The notes under the pieces were generated by a model, which was given only the letters and a program-made list of their open reading frames with translations, did no database searches and had not been told where the DNA came from. 64,000 nt of DNA. It comes from Chamaesiphon minutus PCC 6605. Lineage in GTDB: Bacteria > Cyanobacteriota > Cyanobacteriia > Cyanobacteriales > Chamaesiphonaceae. Position numbers and translations under genes: made by a program. The stretch lies in contig NC_019697.1 of NCBI RefSeq assembly GCF_000317145.1, positions 2,886,385 to 2,950,384 on the forward strand, in the 5' to 3' direction. Shown piece after piece: positions 17,266-26,889 of this stretch (positions are counted from its first letter, which is position 1; each line of letters starts with the position of its first letter).

Positions 17266-19734
17266 ATGCTGGATGCGATCGTACACAATCTAGAACAAAG
17301 CAATCATATTGCCAGAATCAAAAAGCTGGTATTTTGTGCATGTACAAACAATTGGAGTAATGAAGCTCAACAACTGAGTACGGTCAAGTTCAAAAGCTGC
17401 ATTCAACAGTTGCGAGATCGCCATGCTTCAATTGTCGAACTCAAGTATTTGCTATATCGGATTGTGATTAGACTCAATCACAGTACGAATTACTATACTG
17501 TTGCCAATTTGCTCTGTCAGGAGATGGAGCCGCTGTATGTCGATTCTGCCGAGGGAGTTGGTGCTGAAGATCGTGCCAACTCGACACTGACAGGTCGCTC
17601 ACCGACAGCAGTCTGGGCCAAGGAAGTCATCTTTACGGTCGAAGAGATTCAATCGGGAGCCGTGTTGCAAGTCGAGATGGTCGTCTTGGCAGCCAATCGT
17701 CAGCTACTGAACCAAACGGTCGTAACTTTACCCGATTTGGTGCAAATGCACGAGCGATACCAAGAATGGCAGTCTCGATATCGGCGACTCGACCCGCAAA
17801 ATCATCGCTTACTGAGTAATAAGGCCGTTAGTTTGGTACCAGAGCGGATTAATGACTGTCTGGATGCAGGAGCAATGTTGCAAGCCAATCTACATCAGTG
17901 GTATGGTTCGCCGGGATTTCAAACCATCCGCGAGCGGCTGGCAACCACGGTCGATCCTGAGTTAGAAATCGAGACGATCGTGCGCAGCCGTTCTAAAGCA
18001 TTGCTAAAATTACCGTGGAACTCGATCTGGCAGCCATTACTCGATCGATATCCGCTCTCTGAAGTCAATATTTCCCTAATTCCGACCATCTCTGAGAGTT
18101 CGACAATCGACGAGCAATTGAAAGTATCGGTACTTTCGGTGCTAACTAGCGCGCAGGGGATCAAAATCGATCGCAGTAAGGAATATTTAGATGCCTTACC
18201 CTACACCAAGTCAGAATTTGTCGTCGCGCCCAGCCATCAAGATTTTGTAAATCTAGTCACGCAAAAATCTTGGAGCGTGCTGTTCTTTAGCAGTTATATT
18301 TCTGGCTACTTACCCAACAATCGCATCTATATCAACCATCACGATACGATTAGCATTGCCGAATTTAAATATCGAATCCGGATTGCCGTCCAACGGGGGT
18401 TAAAATTATTAATCCTCAATTGTGGTGAAGGTTTAGAACTGGCAGGCGAGCTAGTCGATCTCCAAATTCCCAATCTCGTCGTCTTGCGCGAAGCCGTCCA
18501 AGATCAGGTCGCCCAAGAATTTGTCAAACTCTTCCTCAAAGCTTTTTCGAGCGGTAAATCGCTCCAATTAGCAGTCCGAGATGCCCGCGAACGACTGCAA
18601 GCGATCGAAAAAGTAGTGCCATCGGCTAGCTGTCTGCCGATCGTTTGTCAACAGATTGCCACGCCAGCATCGAGCTGGAATCGACTCGCCCAAATTACAC
18701 TCGACAAACCCCTCGAACTACTCGGACTCTCCCAAAATTGGACTGAAGCAGAAGCCACTGGGATGATGGGACAAGCAGATCTAGAGATGGTAATGTTGGA
18801 ACCGAGTGTCGATCGGCAAATTGCATACGATCGCCTCGAACTCATCCATCAACTCTCTGGCTACTATAGTGAGGTATATAGCCTCGCCTTCAGTAACGAT
18901 GGTCAGTGGTTGGTCAGCGGACATGGGGATATCACTCATGTCGATGATGCCATCAAGGTCTGGCGGCTATTGGATGGTAAATTGATTCATAATTTACTCG
19001 GCCACAGTCATTGGGTTTACGGTCTGTGTCTGAGTGCCGATAACGAAACTATTATCAGCGGTAGCTTAGATGGAACGGTACAGTGGTGGCAACTGACCAC
19101 TGGGGTCAAATTACCACAACTGCTCGACCATAAATCTGCCGTCAATGCCATCTCGCTGGCGAGTGACGGGCAACGACTAGTCACAGGCGGCAATGATGCC
19201 GCGATCAAAATCTGGCAGCCCCAAAACGGTCTGCTGATCCATCAATGTCAAGGTCATCTCCAAAATGTAGCTTGCTTGGCAACTCACTCAGCGGCACAAC
19301 TAATTGCCAGTGGTAGCAGCGACTATACGGTGAGACTGTGGCATCTGCAAGAAGGCAGATTGCTCAAAACTATTTTGGGACATAGCGGACGCATTAGTGG
19401 TGTTGCTATTACGCCCGACGGGAAAAAGGTCGTCAGTGCCAGTCACGATTGCACGATTAAAATTTGGGAAGTTGCGACGGGAAATTTAATTAATAGCTTA
19501 ACTGGACATTCCAAACCGATCGGCTGTGTGGCCATCTCTCCTGACGGACAGACAATTGTCAGCGGCGGTGACGATCGCACTGTTAATATCTGGAATCTCA
19601 GCGATGGTAAGCTCTTACATACACTCCCCGATCGCGAGCGACCAATTTTATCTGTCGCCATTAGTGCCGATAACTGCACGATCGCCACTGGTAGTTACGG
19701 TGAAATTCAAGTCTGGCGCGTTCCTGCTACTTAG
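17266..19734 (+). CDS. CHAT-like / WD40 seven-blade propeller protein
   Basis: An 822-residue cytosolic protein. The N-terminus (1-85) is a small helical domain like those on cyanobacterial effector-associated proteins. A middle region (about 95-500) resembles a CHAT caspase-like domain, with FFSSYISGY, LKLLILNCGEGLELAGELVDL and VVLREAVQDQVAQEFVKLFL. Seven WD repeats follow (about 530-822), each ending in a W-containing strand such as IKVWRL or VQWWQL. Usual CHAT proteins have a GH at the first site and NSCDG at the second; here these read SSY and NCGEG, so proteolysis is doubtful. It may act as a scaffold or sensor. A vWA gene is convergent downstream. Confidence 0.78.
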   Translation: MLDAIVHNLEQSNHIARIKKLVFCACTNNWSNEAQQLSTVKFKSCIQQLRDRHASIVELKYLLYRIVIRLNHSTNYYTVANLLCQEMEPLYVDSAEGVGAEDRANSTLTGRSPTAVWAKEVIFTVEEIQSGAVLQVEMVVLAANRQLLNQTVVTLPDLVQMHERYQEWQSRYRRLDPQNHRLLSNKAVSLVPERINDCLDAGAMLQANLHQWYGSPGFQTIRERLATTVDPELEIETIVRSRSKALLKLPWNSIWQPLLDRYPLSEVNISLIPTISESSTIDEQLKVSVLSVLTSAQGIKIDRSKEYLDALPYTKSEFVVAPSHQDFVNLVTQKSWSVLFFSSYISGYLPNNRIYINHHDTISIAEFKYRIRIAVQRGLKLLILNCGEGLELAGELVDLQIPNLVVLREAVQDQVAQEFVKLFLKAFSSGKSLQLAVRDARERLQAIEKVVPSASCLPIVCQQIATPASSWNRLAQITLDKPLELLGLSQNWTEAEATGMMGQADLEMVMLEPSVDRQIAYDRLELIHQLSGYYSEVYSLAFSNDGQWLVSGHGDITHVDDAIKVWRLLDGKLIHNLLGHSHWVYGLCLSADNETIISGSLDGTVQWWQLTTGVKLPQLLDHKSAVNAISLASDGQRLVTGGNDAAIKIWQPQNGLLIHQCQGHLQNVACLATHSAAQLIASGSSDYTVRLWHLQEGRLLKTILGHSGRISGVAITPDGKKVVSASHDCTIKIWEVATGNLINSLTGHSKPIGCVAISPDGQTIVSGGDDRTVNIWNLSDGKLLHTLPDRERPILSVAISADNCTIATGSYGEIQVWRVPAT

Positions 19735-19793
19735 TTCGATTGGCAGGAATGGGTGGATGGAAGACGGGGAGACGGGGAGACACTGAGATTAAC

Positions 19794-19846
19794 TATTCCC
19801 TATTCCCTATTCCCTATCCCCTATCCCCTATCCCCTATTCCCTAAT
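19794..19846. repeat. CCCTATT/CCCCTAT heptamer array
   Basis: About seven CCCTATT or CCCCTAT units lie between two convergent genes. The array ends three bases before the stop codon of the vWA gene. It is a second heptamer class, also seen at 33585-33612 and 33727-33745. Confidence 0.8.
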
Positions 19847-19848
19847 TC

Positions 19849-20454
19849 TCAATCATTAATTGCGCTGAGTAACACTTCCTTAAGCGTGAGATCCTCCATC
19901 TCATTCATCGTAATTGTATCGACGATATCAAACTTAGCTCCAGCACGACCGAGATCGTCATCGAGGATTTTTAAAAACTTAGTAGCAGCCTCATCCATCC
20001 CCACTTGAATGAACGAAATCGCCAGTTCCTCATCTCGATCGAGTTTCTGAGTTGCATCGAGAATTACGTGCATTACCGCCTTGCGATCGTCTGGTTCGCC
20101 ATCAGTGACAACTAGAATTAACTCGCCATTAGCAGGGACTTGTCCGGCTGCTTTGCGCTGAAAATAATTATTAAACGCATCAGTTAATACCGCTGCTAAG
20201 TCTGTTCTCCCCGAAGGATCGTTTTCCTGAAAAATGGTGCTAACTTGAGCAGAAGTGACATTATTATAACGCTTGAATTTACCAGAAAAAAGATAAACTG
20301 TAATGCCATCTGGATCTAATTCTTCACATTTATTTGCTAATGCTAATGCCGATTCTTGCATGATTTGCCAGCGACTCGCACCACCAGGTTTGTCTTTGGT
20401 TGACATGCTGCCGCTCTTGTCAATAATTAGAGTATAGTCGCGGTTGTCTAACAT
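19849..20454 (-). CDS. vWA-domain protein, TerY-like
   Basis: A 201-residue single von Willebrand A domain. The metal site (MIDAS) is LIIDKSGSMS at residues 9-18, with the conserved T in DPSGRTDLAAVL and D in LVVTDGEPDD. There is no signal peptide. Short cytoplasmic vWA proteins such as TerY act as metal-dependent adaptors, often next to PP2C phosphatases and kinases. Here those partners are at 29918 and 53157 rather than adjacent. The partner is not known. Confidence 0.85.
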   Translation of the reverse strand: MLDNRDYTLIIDKSGSMSTKDKPGGASRWQIMQESALALANKCEELDPDGITVYLFSGKFKRYNNVTSAQVSTIFQENDPSGRTDLAAVLTDAFNNYFQRKAAGQVPANGELILVVTDGEPDDRKAVMHVILDATQKLDRDEELAISFIQVGMDEAATKFLKILDDDLGRAGAKFDIVDTITMNEMEDLTLKEVLLSAIND

Positions 20455-20624
20455 AAAAAAATTCTCACTACGATAACTTTCTTAGCTTACCCTCAGCCCG
20501 CTACTATCTACCTCCGTAGCATACTTAGATATCGTTGTCTTCAAACATACAAACTGCCACTGAGTCAAACGAGATCTGCGAGTGATTCGGCTATGATAAG
20601 AGATAGATCGCTATCCACTAAAGT

Positions 20625-22157
20625 ATGCGTTTCCCACGTTCCTGGTCGATCGCCATCGGCGCAATTTCGATCGCAGTGCTCGCCCTGTGGCTGATTAACT
20701 CACTATATACTCTCTACACTCAAGTGAGTTGGACGACGCCGTGGTTGGCGACGCCACTACTGATCGGGATTTTAATCCTCATCGCGATCGCGATCGTGAC
20801 TATAATTTACTACTTTGGCAAATTCCAAGGCTGGTGGGGAAAATCGACAACCAAACCCCAGCAATTACCGACAGTTCCCGTCGAAAAAACCGCCGCTGCT
20901 ACCGCCAATCTTCAAGCGATCGATCGTCAACTCCAGCAAATCCAAGATGAAGTCACCCGTCAAGCTTTGATCGCCAAGTCGCGAGAAATCGCCGAAAACT
21001 TGGCACGGGGACAAATCCGCGTCGTCGTATTTGGCACGGGTTCGGCAGGCAAAACTTCGTTAATTAACGCCATTATCGGGCGGATTGTCGGCAAAGTCGG
21101 AGCCGCGATGGGGACGACAACTAGAGGCGAGACTTATACTCTAGAGTTAAAAGGTTTAGATCGCCAGATTTTACTTACAGATACGCCTGGGATTTTGGAA
21201 GCTGGCATCGAAGGTACTCACCGCGAAGCCATCGCAAGAGAACTAGCCACATCTGCCGATCTGTTATTATTTGTGGTCGATAATGACTTGCGATCGTCAG
21301 AATATATTCCCTTAATGGGACTGGCAGAAATCGGCAAACGATCGCTGCTAATTTTTAACAAAACCGATCTTTATCCACCAGTCGATCGCGACAAGATCGT
21401 CGATCGACTCCAAAGCCGCGTCCAGAATGCGATCGCCCCTGAAGATGTCATCGCGATCGCCGCTAACCCCCAGCCAGTGCGACTGGAATCGGGCGAAATG
21501 TTTACCCCCGACCCCGATATTTTCCCCCTGATTCGCCGCCTAGCAGCCGTCCTCAGAGCTGAAGGCGAAGATTTGGTCGCCGACAACATTTTGCTGCAAT
21601 CCCAGCGGCTAGGAGCCGAAGCACGGGAGCTAATCGACGCTCAACGTCGCCGTCAAGCCGAGCAAATCGTGAATCGCTATCAATGGATCGGTGCGGGTGT
21701 CGTCACCGTCACCCCCTTACCCGTCATCGATTTTCTCGCCACTGCTGCAATTAATACGCAGATGATTATCGAGATCGGCAAGATTTACGGCTGCGATCTC
21801 AACAAAGATGCGGCGCAAGAATTGGCACTTTCCTTGGGCAAAACGCTGACTAGCTTAGGTATCGTCAAAGGTGCGATTCAAGTGCTCTCGACAGCTCTGA
21901 CGGTGAATGTGACTACCTACGCACTGGGTAAAGGGATTCAGGGCATTACCGCCGCATATCTGACGCGGATTGCCGGACGCAGTTTTATCGAATATTTCCG
22001 TCAGGATCGATCGTGGGGCGATGGCGGGATGGCTGAAGCCGTCCAAAAACAATTTCAATTAGAGCGTAAAGATGAATTTCTCAAAGCTTTTATCGATCGA
22101 GCGATCGCGTCCGGTACGGTAAAATTCAATGAGACGATCGGGCATTTTAAGGAGTAA
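20625..22157 (+). CDS. Membrane-anchored Era-like GTPase with DUF697
   Basis: A 510-residue protein. Two N-terminal transmembrane helices (about 8-28 and 42-64) come first. An Era/TrmE-like G domain follows, with G1 GTGSAGKTS near residue 137, G3 DTPG and G4 NKTD. The C-terminal YcjF/DUF697 region has hydrophobic stretches (GAGVVTVTPLPVIDF) and YGCDL. The frame starts MRFPRSW without a strong ribosome-binding site. Such proteins are widespread in cyanobacteria. The role is probably membrane- or envelope-related stress, but this is not established. Confidence 0.85.
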   Translation: MRFPRSWSIAIGAISIAVLALWLINSLYTLYTQVSWTTPWLATPLLIGILILIAIAIVTIIYYFGKFQGWWGKSTTKPQQLPTVPVEKTAAATANLQAIDRQLQQIQDEVTRQALIAKSREIAENLARGQIRVVVFGTGSAGKTSLINAIIGRIVGKVGAAMGTTTRGETYTLELKGLDRQILLTDTPGILEAGIEGTHREAIARELATSADLLLFVVDNDLRSSEYIPLMGLAEIGKRSLLIFNKTDLYPPVDRDKIVDRLQSRVQNAIAPEDVIAIAANPQPVRLESGEMFTPDPDIFPLIRRLAAVLRAEGEDLVADNILLQSQRLGAEARELIDAQRRRQAEQIVNRYQWIGAGVVTVTPLPVIDFLATAAINTQMIIEIGKIYGCDLNKDAAQELALSLGKTLTSLGIVKGAIQVLSTALTVNVTTYALGKGIQGITAAYLTRIAGRSFIEYFRQDRSWGDGGMAEAVQKQFQLERKDEFLKAFIDRAIASGTVKFNETIGHFKE

Positions 22158-22217
22158 AGACGAAATATTATCTACCAATGAGCTAATTGAATTGAATGAA
22201 TTTGGCAGAATTAATCT

Positions 22218-22578
22218 TCAACATTCGATCTGAACGATCGTTAAGGGTCGTTTCTTGTTCGCAGGTATGGCGGTTATTAAGTCCGATTGATGATAATGAC
22301 ATTTAACTTTGTCAGGCGATAGCAACTCTGATGCTAGGTATTTTTCCTCCTCAGCAATTTGTTTGAGATGGGGTTCATCTCGATCGAGCATGATTAATAT
22401 ATTTAGCTCTTTAATAATATAGTCACTATAAGTTGTAATTAAGACTTTGATACCCAGATTGACAACCCGTGCTAATAATCGAGCAATCCGACGTTGATTT
22501 TCGGGATGCAGATTTAACTCTGGTTCGTCAATTTTTACGTCTATTTTTAGTCGATCGAAGGCTGTCTAGCCGCGTACC
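22218..22578 (-). pseudogene. Remnant of an AAA/OLD-like ATPase
   Basis: The minus strand can be read for about 120 codons without a start. It gives FDRLKIDVKIDEPELNLHPE, NQRRIARLLARVVNLGIKVL, then ITTYSDYIIKEL, and ends with TGA. EPELNLHP is the Walker B/D-loop of AAA ATPases of the OLD/recF-like type, and ITTYSDY follows as the switch region. A TAA lies in frame just upstream, and no Walker A is seen in the 390 bp before it. It is therefore the C-terminal remnant of a decayed gene. Confidence 0.65.
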
Positions 22579-22970
22579 TTATAAATTATGATTTTCGCAT
22601 GTTGGCGGTGAATTTTGAGCGATTGCTGTCGCAGACGGCAAGCCGTTCGCGGGGTAGAAAATGGCGATCGCTAGTAAACTGGCGGTAGCGATCGCGCCAC
22701 TGAGTACGCTCGGTAGTTCGATCGATTAATTCGATCGATTGCTGCCAGCGAAGATTGGGACTGATTTCTGGTTACAATTTTGGTCAGAACAAAAACCCGA
22801 CTGCTGAGAGGAGAAATCGGGATCGTAGAGTGGAGCCTACTGTAATTGGTTGACTCTACTCCATTTTCCTGCTTTATCTCGATCGCTTTCGCCTTTAATG
22901 GCTAAAGTGGAGCAGAAGCGGGGGATGTAGCAACGCAAAAACCACCGCAGCCAAATAGCAAGATTAAATA
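22579..22970. other. Intergenic region between ATPase remnant and GNAT gene
   Basis: About 390 bp. No gene found. It may contain further decayed sequence of the ATPase and the promoter for the GNAT gene. Confidence 0.4.
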
Positions 22971-23570
22971 ATGCTAGAACAAACTATTTCACTAGATTTC
23001 ACGATCGAGACAGTTAGATGTCGATTGCGCCGTTCTGTAATGGAGGATTTGCCCGCGATCTTTGAAGCTACAACTTCACCGAGATTTCATGCTGGCATGG
23101 ATTCTGAAGCACCCCTACGGATTGAAGATCTGTACGAGCCATTGCAAGAGAATTTGCTAGCTTGGCAAGAGGGTAAACTCTATAGTTTTACGATCGCCGA
23201 TCGCGATTCAGATAATCTATTAGGACGGATTGGTATCAATCGAAACAAACGGGAAGGAATTTGGAATCTGGGCTTTTGGATGCATCCCGCTTATCAAGGA
23301 AAAGGTTATATGACTGAATCGGTAATTGCGATAATATCATTTGGCTTCGATCGATTAGATGCCGTTCAAGTTGAAGCAAGTTATGCACTCTGGAATAAAA
23401 GTAGCAAGCGGGTGTTAGAAAAGGCTGGAATGAGATTTGTCGGCTATATTCCTCACGCATTCCGCAAAAGAGGCAGGTGGGTAGAAGCAAATAAAATGCG
23501 AATTACCAAGCAAGAGTGGATCGTTCTCGATCGAAGATCGGATCTTATAGCAGTTGAGATCGATCCCTGA
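22971..23570 (+). CDS. GNAT acetyltransferase, RimJ/RimL-like
   Basis: A 199-residue GNAT protein. It has the RCRLRRSVMEDLPAIFEA opening typical of RimJ/L, a central LGRIGINRNKREGIWNLGFW strand, the acetyl-CoA pyrophosphate loop HPAYQGKGYMTES and the late NKSSKRVLEKAGMRFVG. It transfers acetyl from acetyl-CoA to an amine, possibly a protein N-terminus. The substrate is not known. Confidence 0.88.
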   Translation: MLEQTISLDFTIETVRCRLRRSVMEDLPAIFEATTSPRFHAGMDSEAPLRIEDLYEPLQENLLAWQEGKLYSFTIADRDSDNLLGRIGINRNKREGIWNLGFWMHPAYQGKGYMTESVIAIISFGFDRLDAVQVEASYALWNKSSKRVLEKAGMRFVGYIPHAFRKRGRWVEANKMRITKQEWIVLDRRSDLIAVEIDP

Positions 23571-23778
23571 CTTTAGTTGATTCTCCTCCCATTTCTCGGC
23601 TGATAATTACGAGCGATCGAGTCTGACATTGCGGAATCTCTCGATCGAGGCGTGTCGCTTCCCATCATTATTGCAAATCCGATCTAATCTCCAGAAAAGG
23701 TAAGCTCGATCGCACATTTAATATAATAGATCTGTCCGAAATGGCATAACCTTAAAGCTGTAAATATTTAGCTAATAA

Positions 23779-23826
23779 AAATAGTAGAAGATTACCATTC
23801 AGGAAGTCAGTAATCTTCTACTATTT
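23779..23826. terminator. Strong hairpin terminator
   Basis: A 17-bp perfect stem (AAATAGTAGAAGATTAC and its complement) with a 14-base loop. It lies 17 bp after the stop of the GTPase gene on the minus strand and ends the whole signalling operon. Confidence 0.8.
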
Positions 23827-23842
23827 GTGAGATTGAATTTAT

Positions 23843-24400
23843 TTAGTTACCGACCGTAGCCGCAGCCGCCATGGTTTGCATATAATGCTCTACTAATGAA
23901 ATCAGTGCGATCGCGACCGATTCGCCATCGACTGCATTTACTAGTACGATCGGCGGTTGTTGGGTAATATCTTGGTAACCCAATGCTAGGGCAATATCTT
24001 CACTACTCCACGCCCCTTCACAATCGCTATGGGTGATGCCGATAATCATCGGGATCTGCGCCCGCCGATTCATAAAATTCATAATTCGCCGTGCGTGATG
24101 AAACTCACTCGGTCGGTGAGCGGCAATCAATAACACATAAGCATGAGCGCGCTCGATCAAAATCTCCCACATAAAGTCAAACCGAGTCTGACCGGGAGTC
24201 CCATAAATATGTAATGCCATCTCTTCGCCAAATTGAAGAGTTCCAAAATCCATGGCAACGGTGGTATTTTGTTTGAGAGCGGCCACTTCATCAGTAGCGC
24301 GTCTGTCGGTATCCACAACTTCAATCTCACTCACAGACCGAATAAAGGTGGTTTTACCCGCCCCTACTGTACCTGTGACAACTAGATTCATAATTTCCAT
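23843..24400 (-). CDS. Ras-like small GTPase (MglA/CvnD-type)
   Basis: A 185-residue small G protein. P-loop GTVGAGKTT is at residues 10-18, a switch-I region has TDRRATDEVAALK, G3 is GTPGQTRF (the usual DxxG aspartate is replaced by G-T-P-G with a Q), and G4 is THSD. In bacteria these GTPases pair with roadblock/LC7 proteins. It lies 7 bp after the PATAN gene and belongs to one operon with the roadblock protein at 25630. Its likely role is a nucleotide-dependent switch in polarity, motility or signalling. Confidence 0.88.
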   Translation of the reverse strand: MEIMNLVVTGTVGAGKTTFIRSVSEIEVVDTDRRATDEVAALKQNTTVAMDFGTLQFGEEMALHIYGTPGQTRFDFMWEILIERAHAYVLLIAAHRPSEFHHARRIMNFMNRRAQIPMIIGITHSDCEGAWSSEDIALALGYQDITQQPPIVLVNAVDGESVAIALISLVEHYMQTMAAAATVGN

Positions 24401-24407
24401 GATTTGT

Positions 24408-25268
24408 CTAACCCTTTTTCTTCAGAAAGCCCATTAAATTACTTAGAAACGAAGTCGAGACAGGAACGGTAGCATTCCCACCGCCCACGCAGACTGGGGT
24501 TAGAGCTTCCATTTCTTGGCGATCGGGTTGAATTGGCTCTGCGGAGACTTCTTGTACCAACCCGATCGAACTTAGGCGAAAGCCGATCTGTTGGACTGTA
24601 GCGATCTCTAATCCTACTTTTTTAGCAATTTTGGAAATTGCCAACTCGCCTAAACATAAGTTCCAGACTCTAAATTCCTGGCTATCGAGCCGCAAGCCAT
24701 TTGGTTCGGAGAATAGTCGTTGCAGTGCGGATTCTGGGTCGGGTAATTTGGCACTTAAGCCGCTCCAGTCCTTTAACATTCTCATGGCTAGCAACGCGAC
24801 TTCTTTGGCATCCAAACTCAATCCAGTCATCTGAACATAATTTAGAGGTGCATGAGGATCGAATTTAAACCGTCCATGATGGATTTCAAATAACTTGCAG
24901 GTAGTAGCAATGACTTGCGAGTTAAATGCCAATGTCAACTGCTCGGTATTTATCAAACTTGTAGATTTGAGATAAGTACCTAAGGGCTGACGGAGTAAGT
25001 GTGACTGAGCTTCTAATTGAGCAGTTTTTTCTGGTGTCAGCCACCGTCGTTGCTCCATCATTTTGAGCAACCCAAGATGTTCGGCTCCAGTACTGTTGGC
25101 AACAGACATAATTCGCCCGCCCTGAAATGAGATGTAATAAGTATCGCTGTGCGATCGAATCGCTCCACGCTCTGGTTCGATCGAGAGTAAGCCCGATTTA
25201 TTACCCTCTTGCACGAAATGGAAGATTTCGGCTAATGAATATTCTGATAAATAGCCAGCTAGGGACAT
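24408..25268 (-). CDS. PATAN/DUF4388 domain protein, copy A
   Basis: A 286-residue cytosolic protein. The N-terminal PATAN (DUF4388) domain starts MSLAGYLSEYSLAEIFHFVQ, with SGLLSIEPE and YYISFQGGRI. A helical middle includes LGLLKMMEQRRWLT. A winged-helix-like C-terminus (about 205-250) has LGELAISKIAKKVGLEIATV. PATAN domains in cyanobacterial response regulators regulate phototaxis and type IV pili by contacting PilB. It ends LSNLMGFLKKKG, shared with copy B. It lies in the same transcription unit as the GTPase. Confidence 0.87.
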   Translation of the reverse strand: MSLAGYLSEYSLAEIFHFVQEGNKSGLLSIEPERGAIRSHSDTYYISFQGGRIMSVANSTGAEHLGLLKMMEQRRWLTPEKTAQLEAQSHLLRQPLGTYLKSTSLINTEQLTLAFNSQVIATTCKLFEIHHGRFKFDPHAPLNYVQMTGLSLDAKEVALLAMRMLKDWSGLSAKLPDPESALQRLFSEPNGLRLDSQEFRVWNLCLGELAISKIAKKVGLEIATVQQIGFRLSSIGLVQEVSAEPIQPDRQEMEALTPVCVGGGNATVPVSTSFLSNLMGFLKKKG

Positions 25269-25629
25269 TTATATCTCCAACATAATAAATAAGAATCGGC
25301 AAAGATCTATTTTAAAAAAACAGAGTACTACCAATTAAAGTATACCCAGTAATATTACACTATGTATCAAATATGTAAAGTTAAGTTAATTGAAATTTGG
25401 GCGATCGTCGCAGTATTAAACTGCGACTAATTTACGATCGAAAAGCTCAGTACTTTCACTTACTTAAATAAGTTGTTTACTCAAGAACGGTTGCTGCTAG
25501 TTGCTGTGGAGACGATCGCCCGATCGCGCCTCCAAAAAATGCAGGAGATCTGCAAATGGCAGGAGACTTAGCAACTAACATGGCAACTCAAATCGATTTG
25601 TTATGATGTCGCGATCGATGTAGCGATAA
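25269..25629. other. Gap inside the signalling operon
   Basis: A 361-bp space between the roadblock gene and PATAN copy A. A loose inverted pair (TAGTTGCT..AGCAACTA) around 25495-25580 encloses a GGAG/CTCC pairing. It could be a processing or attenuation site, or hold a secondary promoter. No gene was seen. Confidence 0.4.
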
Positions 25630-25995
25630 CTAGTTCAGTGCAGCTTTAATTTCGGTAACTGCACGTTTGATATCTAGCATCAAAAGTCCTTGCTTAGCAG
25701 ACTGATTTGCCAAGACTAAGAAGACAGCATCTTCACCGCAGCCGATGAGAATACCATAACCATCAGCACCTTCAACCATGATTTTTTCGACGCTACCACG
25801 GGATAATTCTTTACCGATTCGTTCGCCGAGCGAGAGCATTGCCGCAGACATTGCCGAAGTACGTTCTTCGTCCATTGCGCTAGGTAGGCTAGATGCTAGC
25901 GGTAAGCCATCGTGGGATACTAAGGCTGCACCTTGAACATCCGCAGTACCCGAAACAAAATTCTGTAAAATTCCACCGATTTTACTTGCGCCCAT
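25630..25995 (-). CDS. Roadblock/LC7 domain protein
   Basis: A 121-residue protein starting MGASKIGGILQNFVSG. It has the roadblock core VQGAALVSHDGLPLASSLP, EKIMVEGADGYGILIGCGED and AVFLVLANQSAKQGLL. MglB-type roadblock proteins activate small GTPases as dimers. AGAGG lies just before the ATG, which decides the start. The open frame reaches 32 codons further upstream. It sits in the same block as the GTPase gene, so it is the likely regulator of that GTPase. Confidence 0.9.
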   Translation of the reverse strand: MGASKIGGILQNFVSGTADVQGAALVSHDGLPLASSLPSAMDEERTSAMSAAMLSLGERIGKELSRGSVEKIMVEGADGYGILIGCGEDAVFLVLANQSAKQGLLMLDIKRAVTEIKAALN

Positions 25996-26053
25996 AATAT
26001 CCTCTAAGTAATTAATGTAGTTAGGTTGATAATTTAATACCGATCGAGATTGA

Positions 26054-26527
26054 CTAGAGAGACGTGAATTCAAACACGTCGTAAGTACCACCGCGCAAGA
26101 CAGATTCGGTATGAATCCCGCGTAATTTCCGGCCAGTGATTTCGCTTAATGCACCCCAAACAGCACCCATAGTGAAAGTACATTTACGATTGGAACCTTG
26201 AGGTTCGCCCGCAGAGCAGACAGTTTCCGAGCAATAAACTTTAATAAGATCGCCTTCTTCGACGATTTTATTAACAGCAGTTAGGTGGGTACCATTAGCA
26301 CCAATTGCTTCATCTAACTTGGCGGCGATCGTCGCTAAATCTTGGGTAGCACCGGACAAACCCAACTCTTTAGCTAATTTTTTACCGCGTTCGCGTCCAG
26401 CAGCAATTAAGGCGATCGCAGTTGCTTTTTCGCCTAGAGCTTCTTCCATGCCAGTGATAACCGCTTTGAAACAAACAATGCTACTGAATTGACCTAAAGT
26501 TGGACGAGTGGTAAGTGTGTCTGACAT
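26054..26527 (-). CDS. Small Cys-containing sensor-like protein, copy A (V4R-like)
   Basis: A 157-residue soluble protein, beginning MSDTLTTRPTLGQFSSIVCF. Three parts stand out: FKAVITGMEEALGEKATAIAL, then VYCSETVCSAGEPQGSNRKC with several cysteines, and GRKLRGIHTESVLRGGTYDVF. From memory the family is often annotated hydrocarbon-binding/V4R-like, but I am not sure. It precedes the roadblock gene and has a paralogue at 27900. It may bind a ligand and signal through the GTPase module. Confidence 0.7.
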   Translation of the reverse strand: MSDTLTTRPTLGQFSSIVCFKAVITGMEEALGEKATAIALIAAGRERGKKLAKELGLSGATQDLATIAAKLDEAIGANGTHLTAVNKIVEEGDLIKVYCSETVCSAGEPQGSNRKCTFTMGAVWGALSEITGRKLRGIHTESVLRGGTYDVFEFTSL

Positions 26528-26889
26528 ATTAAATAAATCTGTTTGAGATGATAGATAATGGATCGACTTTGCTAAATCCGAACAACTAAATTTACCGGAT
26601 GATAACCAGTTAGCATAAAAATATTAGGTTGTTTCAAACTAGCTTCAACCTCAGTATTCCCGCAAAAAAACCATTTCTAACACCAATCTGTAAGTTTTAT
26701 AGCCGATCGCGATCGAAGATAGATGTCTACGAACGAAATCGGCTATAAAATTTATTTATTTACTTGTCATTTTCAACTGACAAAAAAGACCCTAACTAAC
26801 GTCAGTTCGGGACCGGAAAAGGAGAAGGTGCTAAGCTAAAAGGTATTACTATCGGATCGTCGTTCGATCGGGATAAATTAAACGATCGA
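26528..26889. other. Gap between the two signalling blocks
   Basis: A 362-bp space. It probably contains the promoter of the copy A block and the end of the copy B block. A small TTGTCA/TGACAA hairpin is at 26764-26783. No gene seen. Confidence 0.4.
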
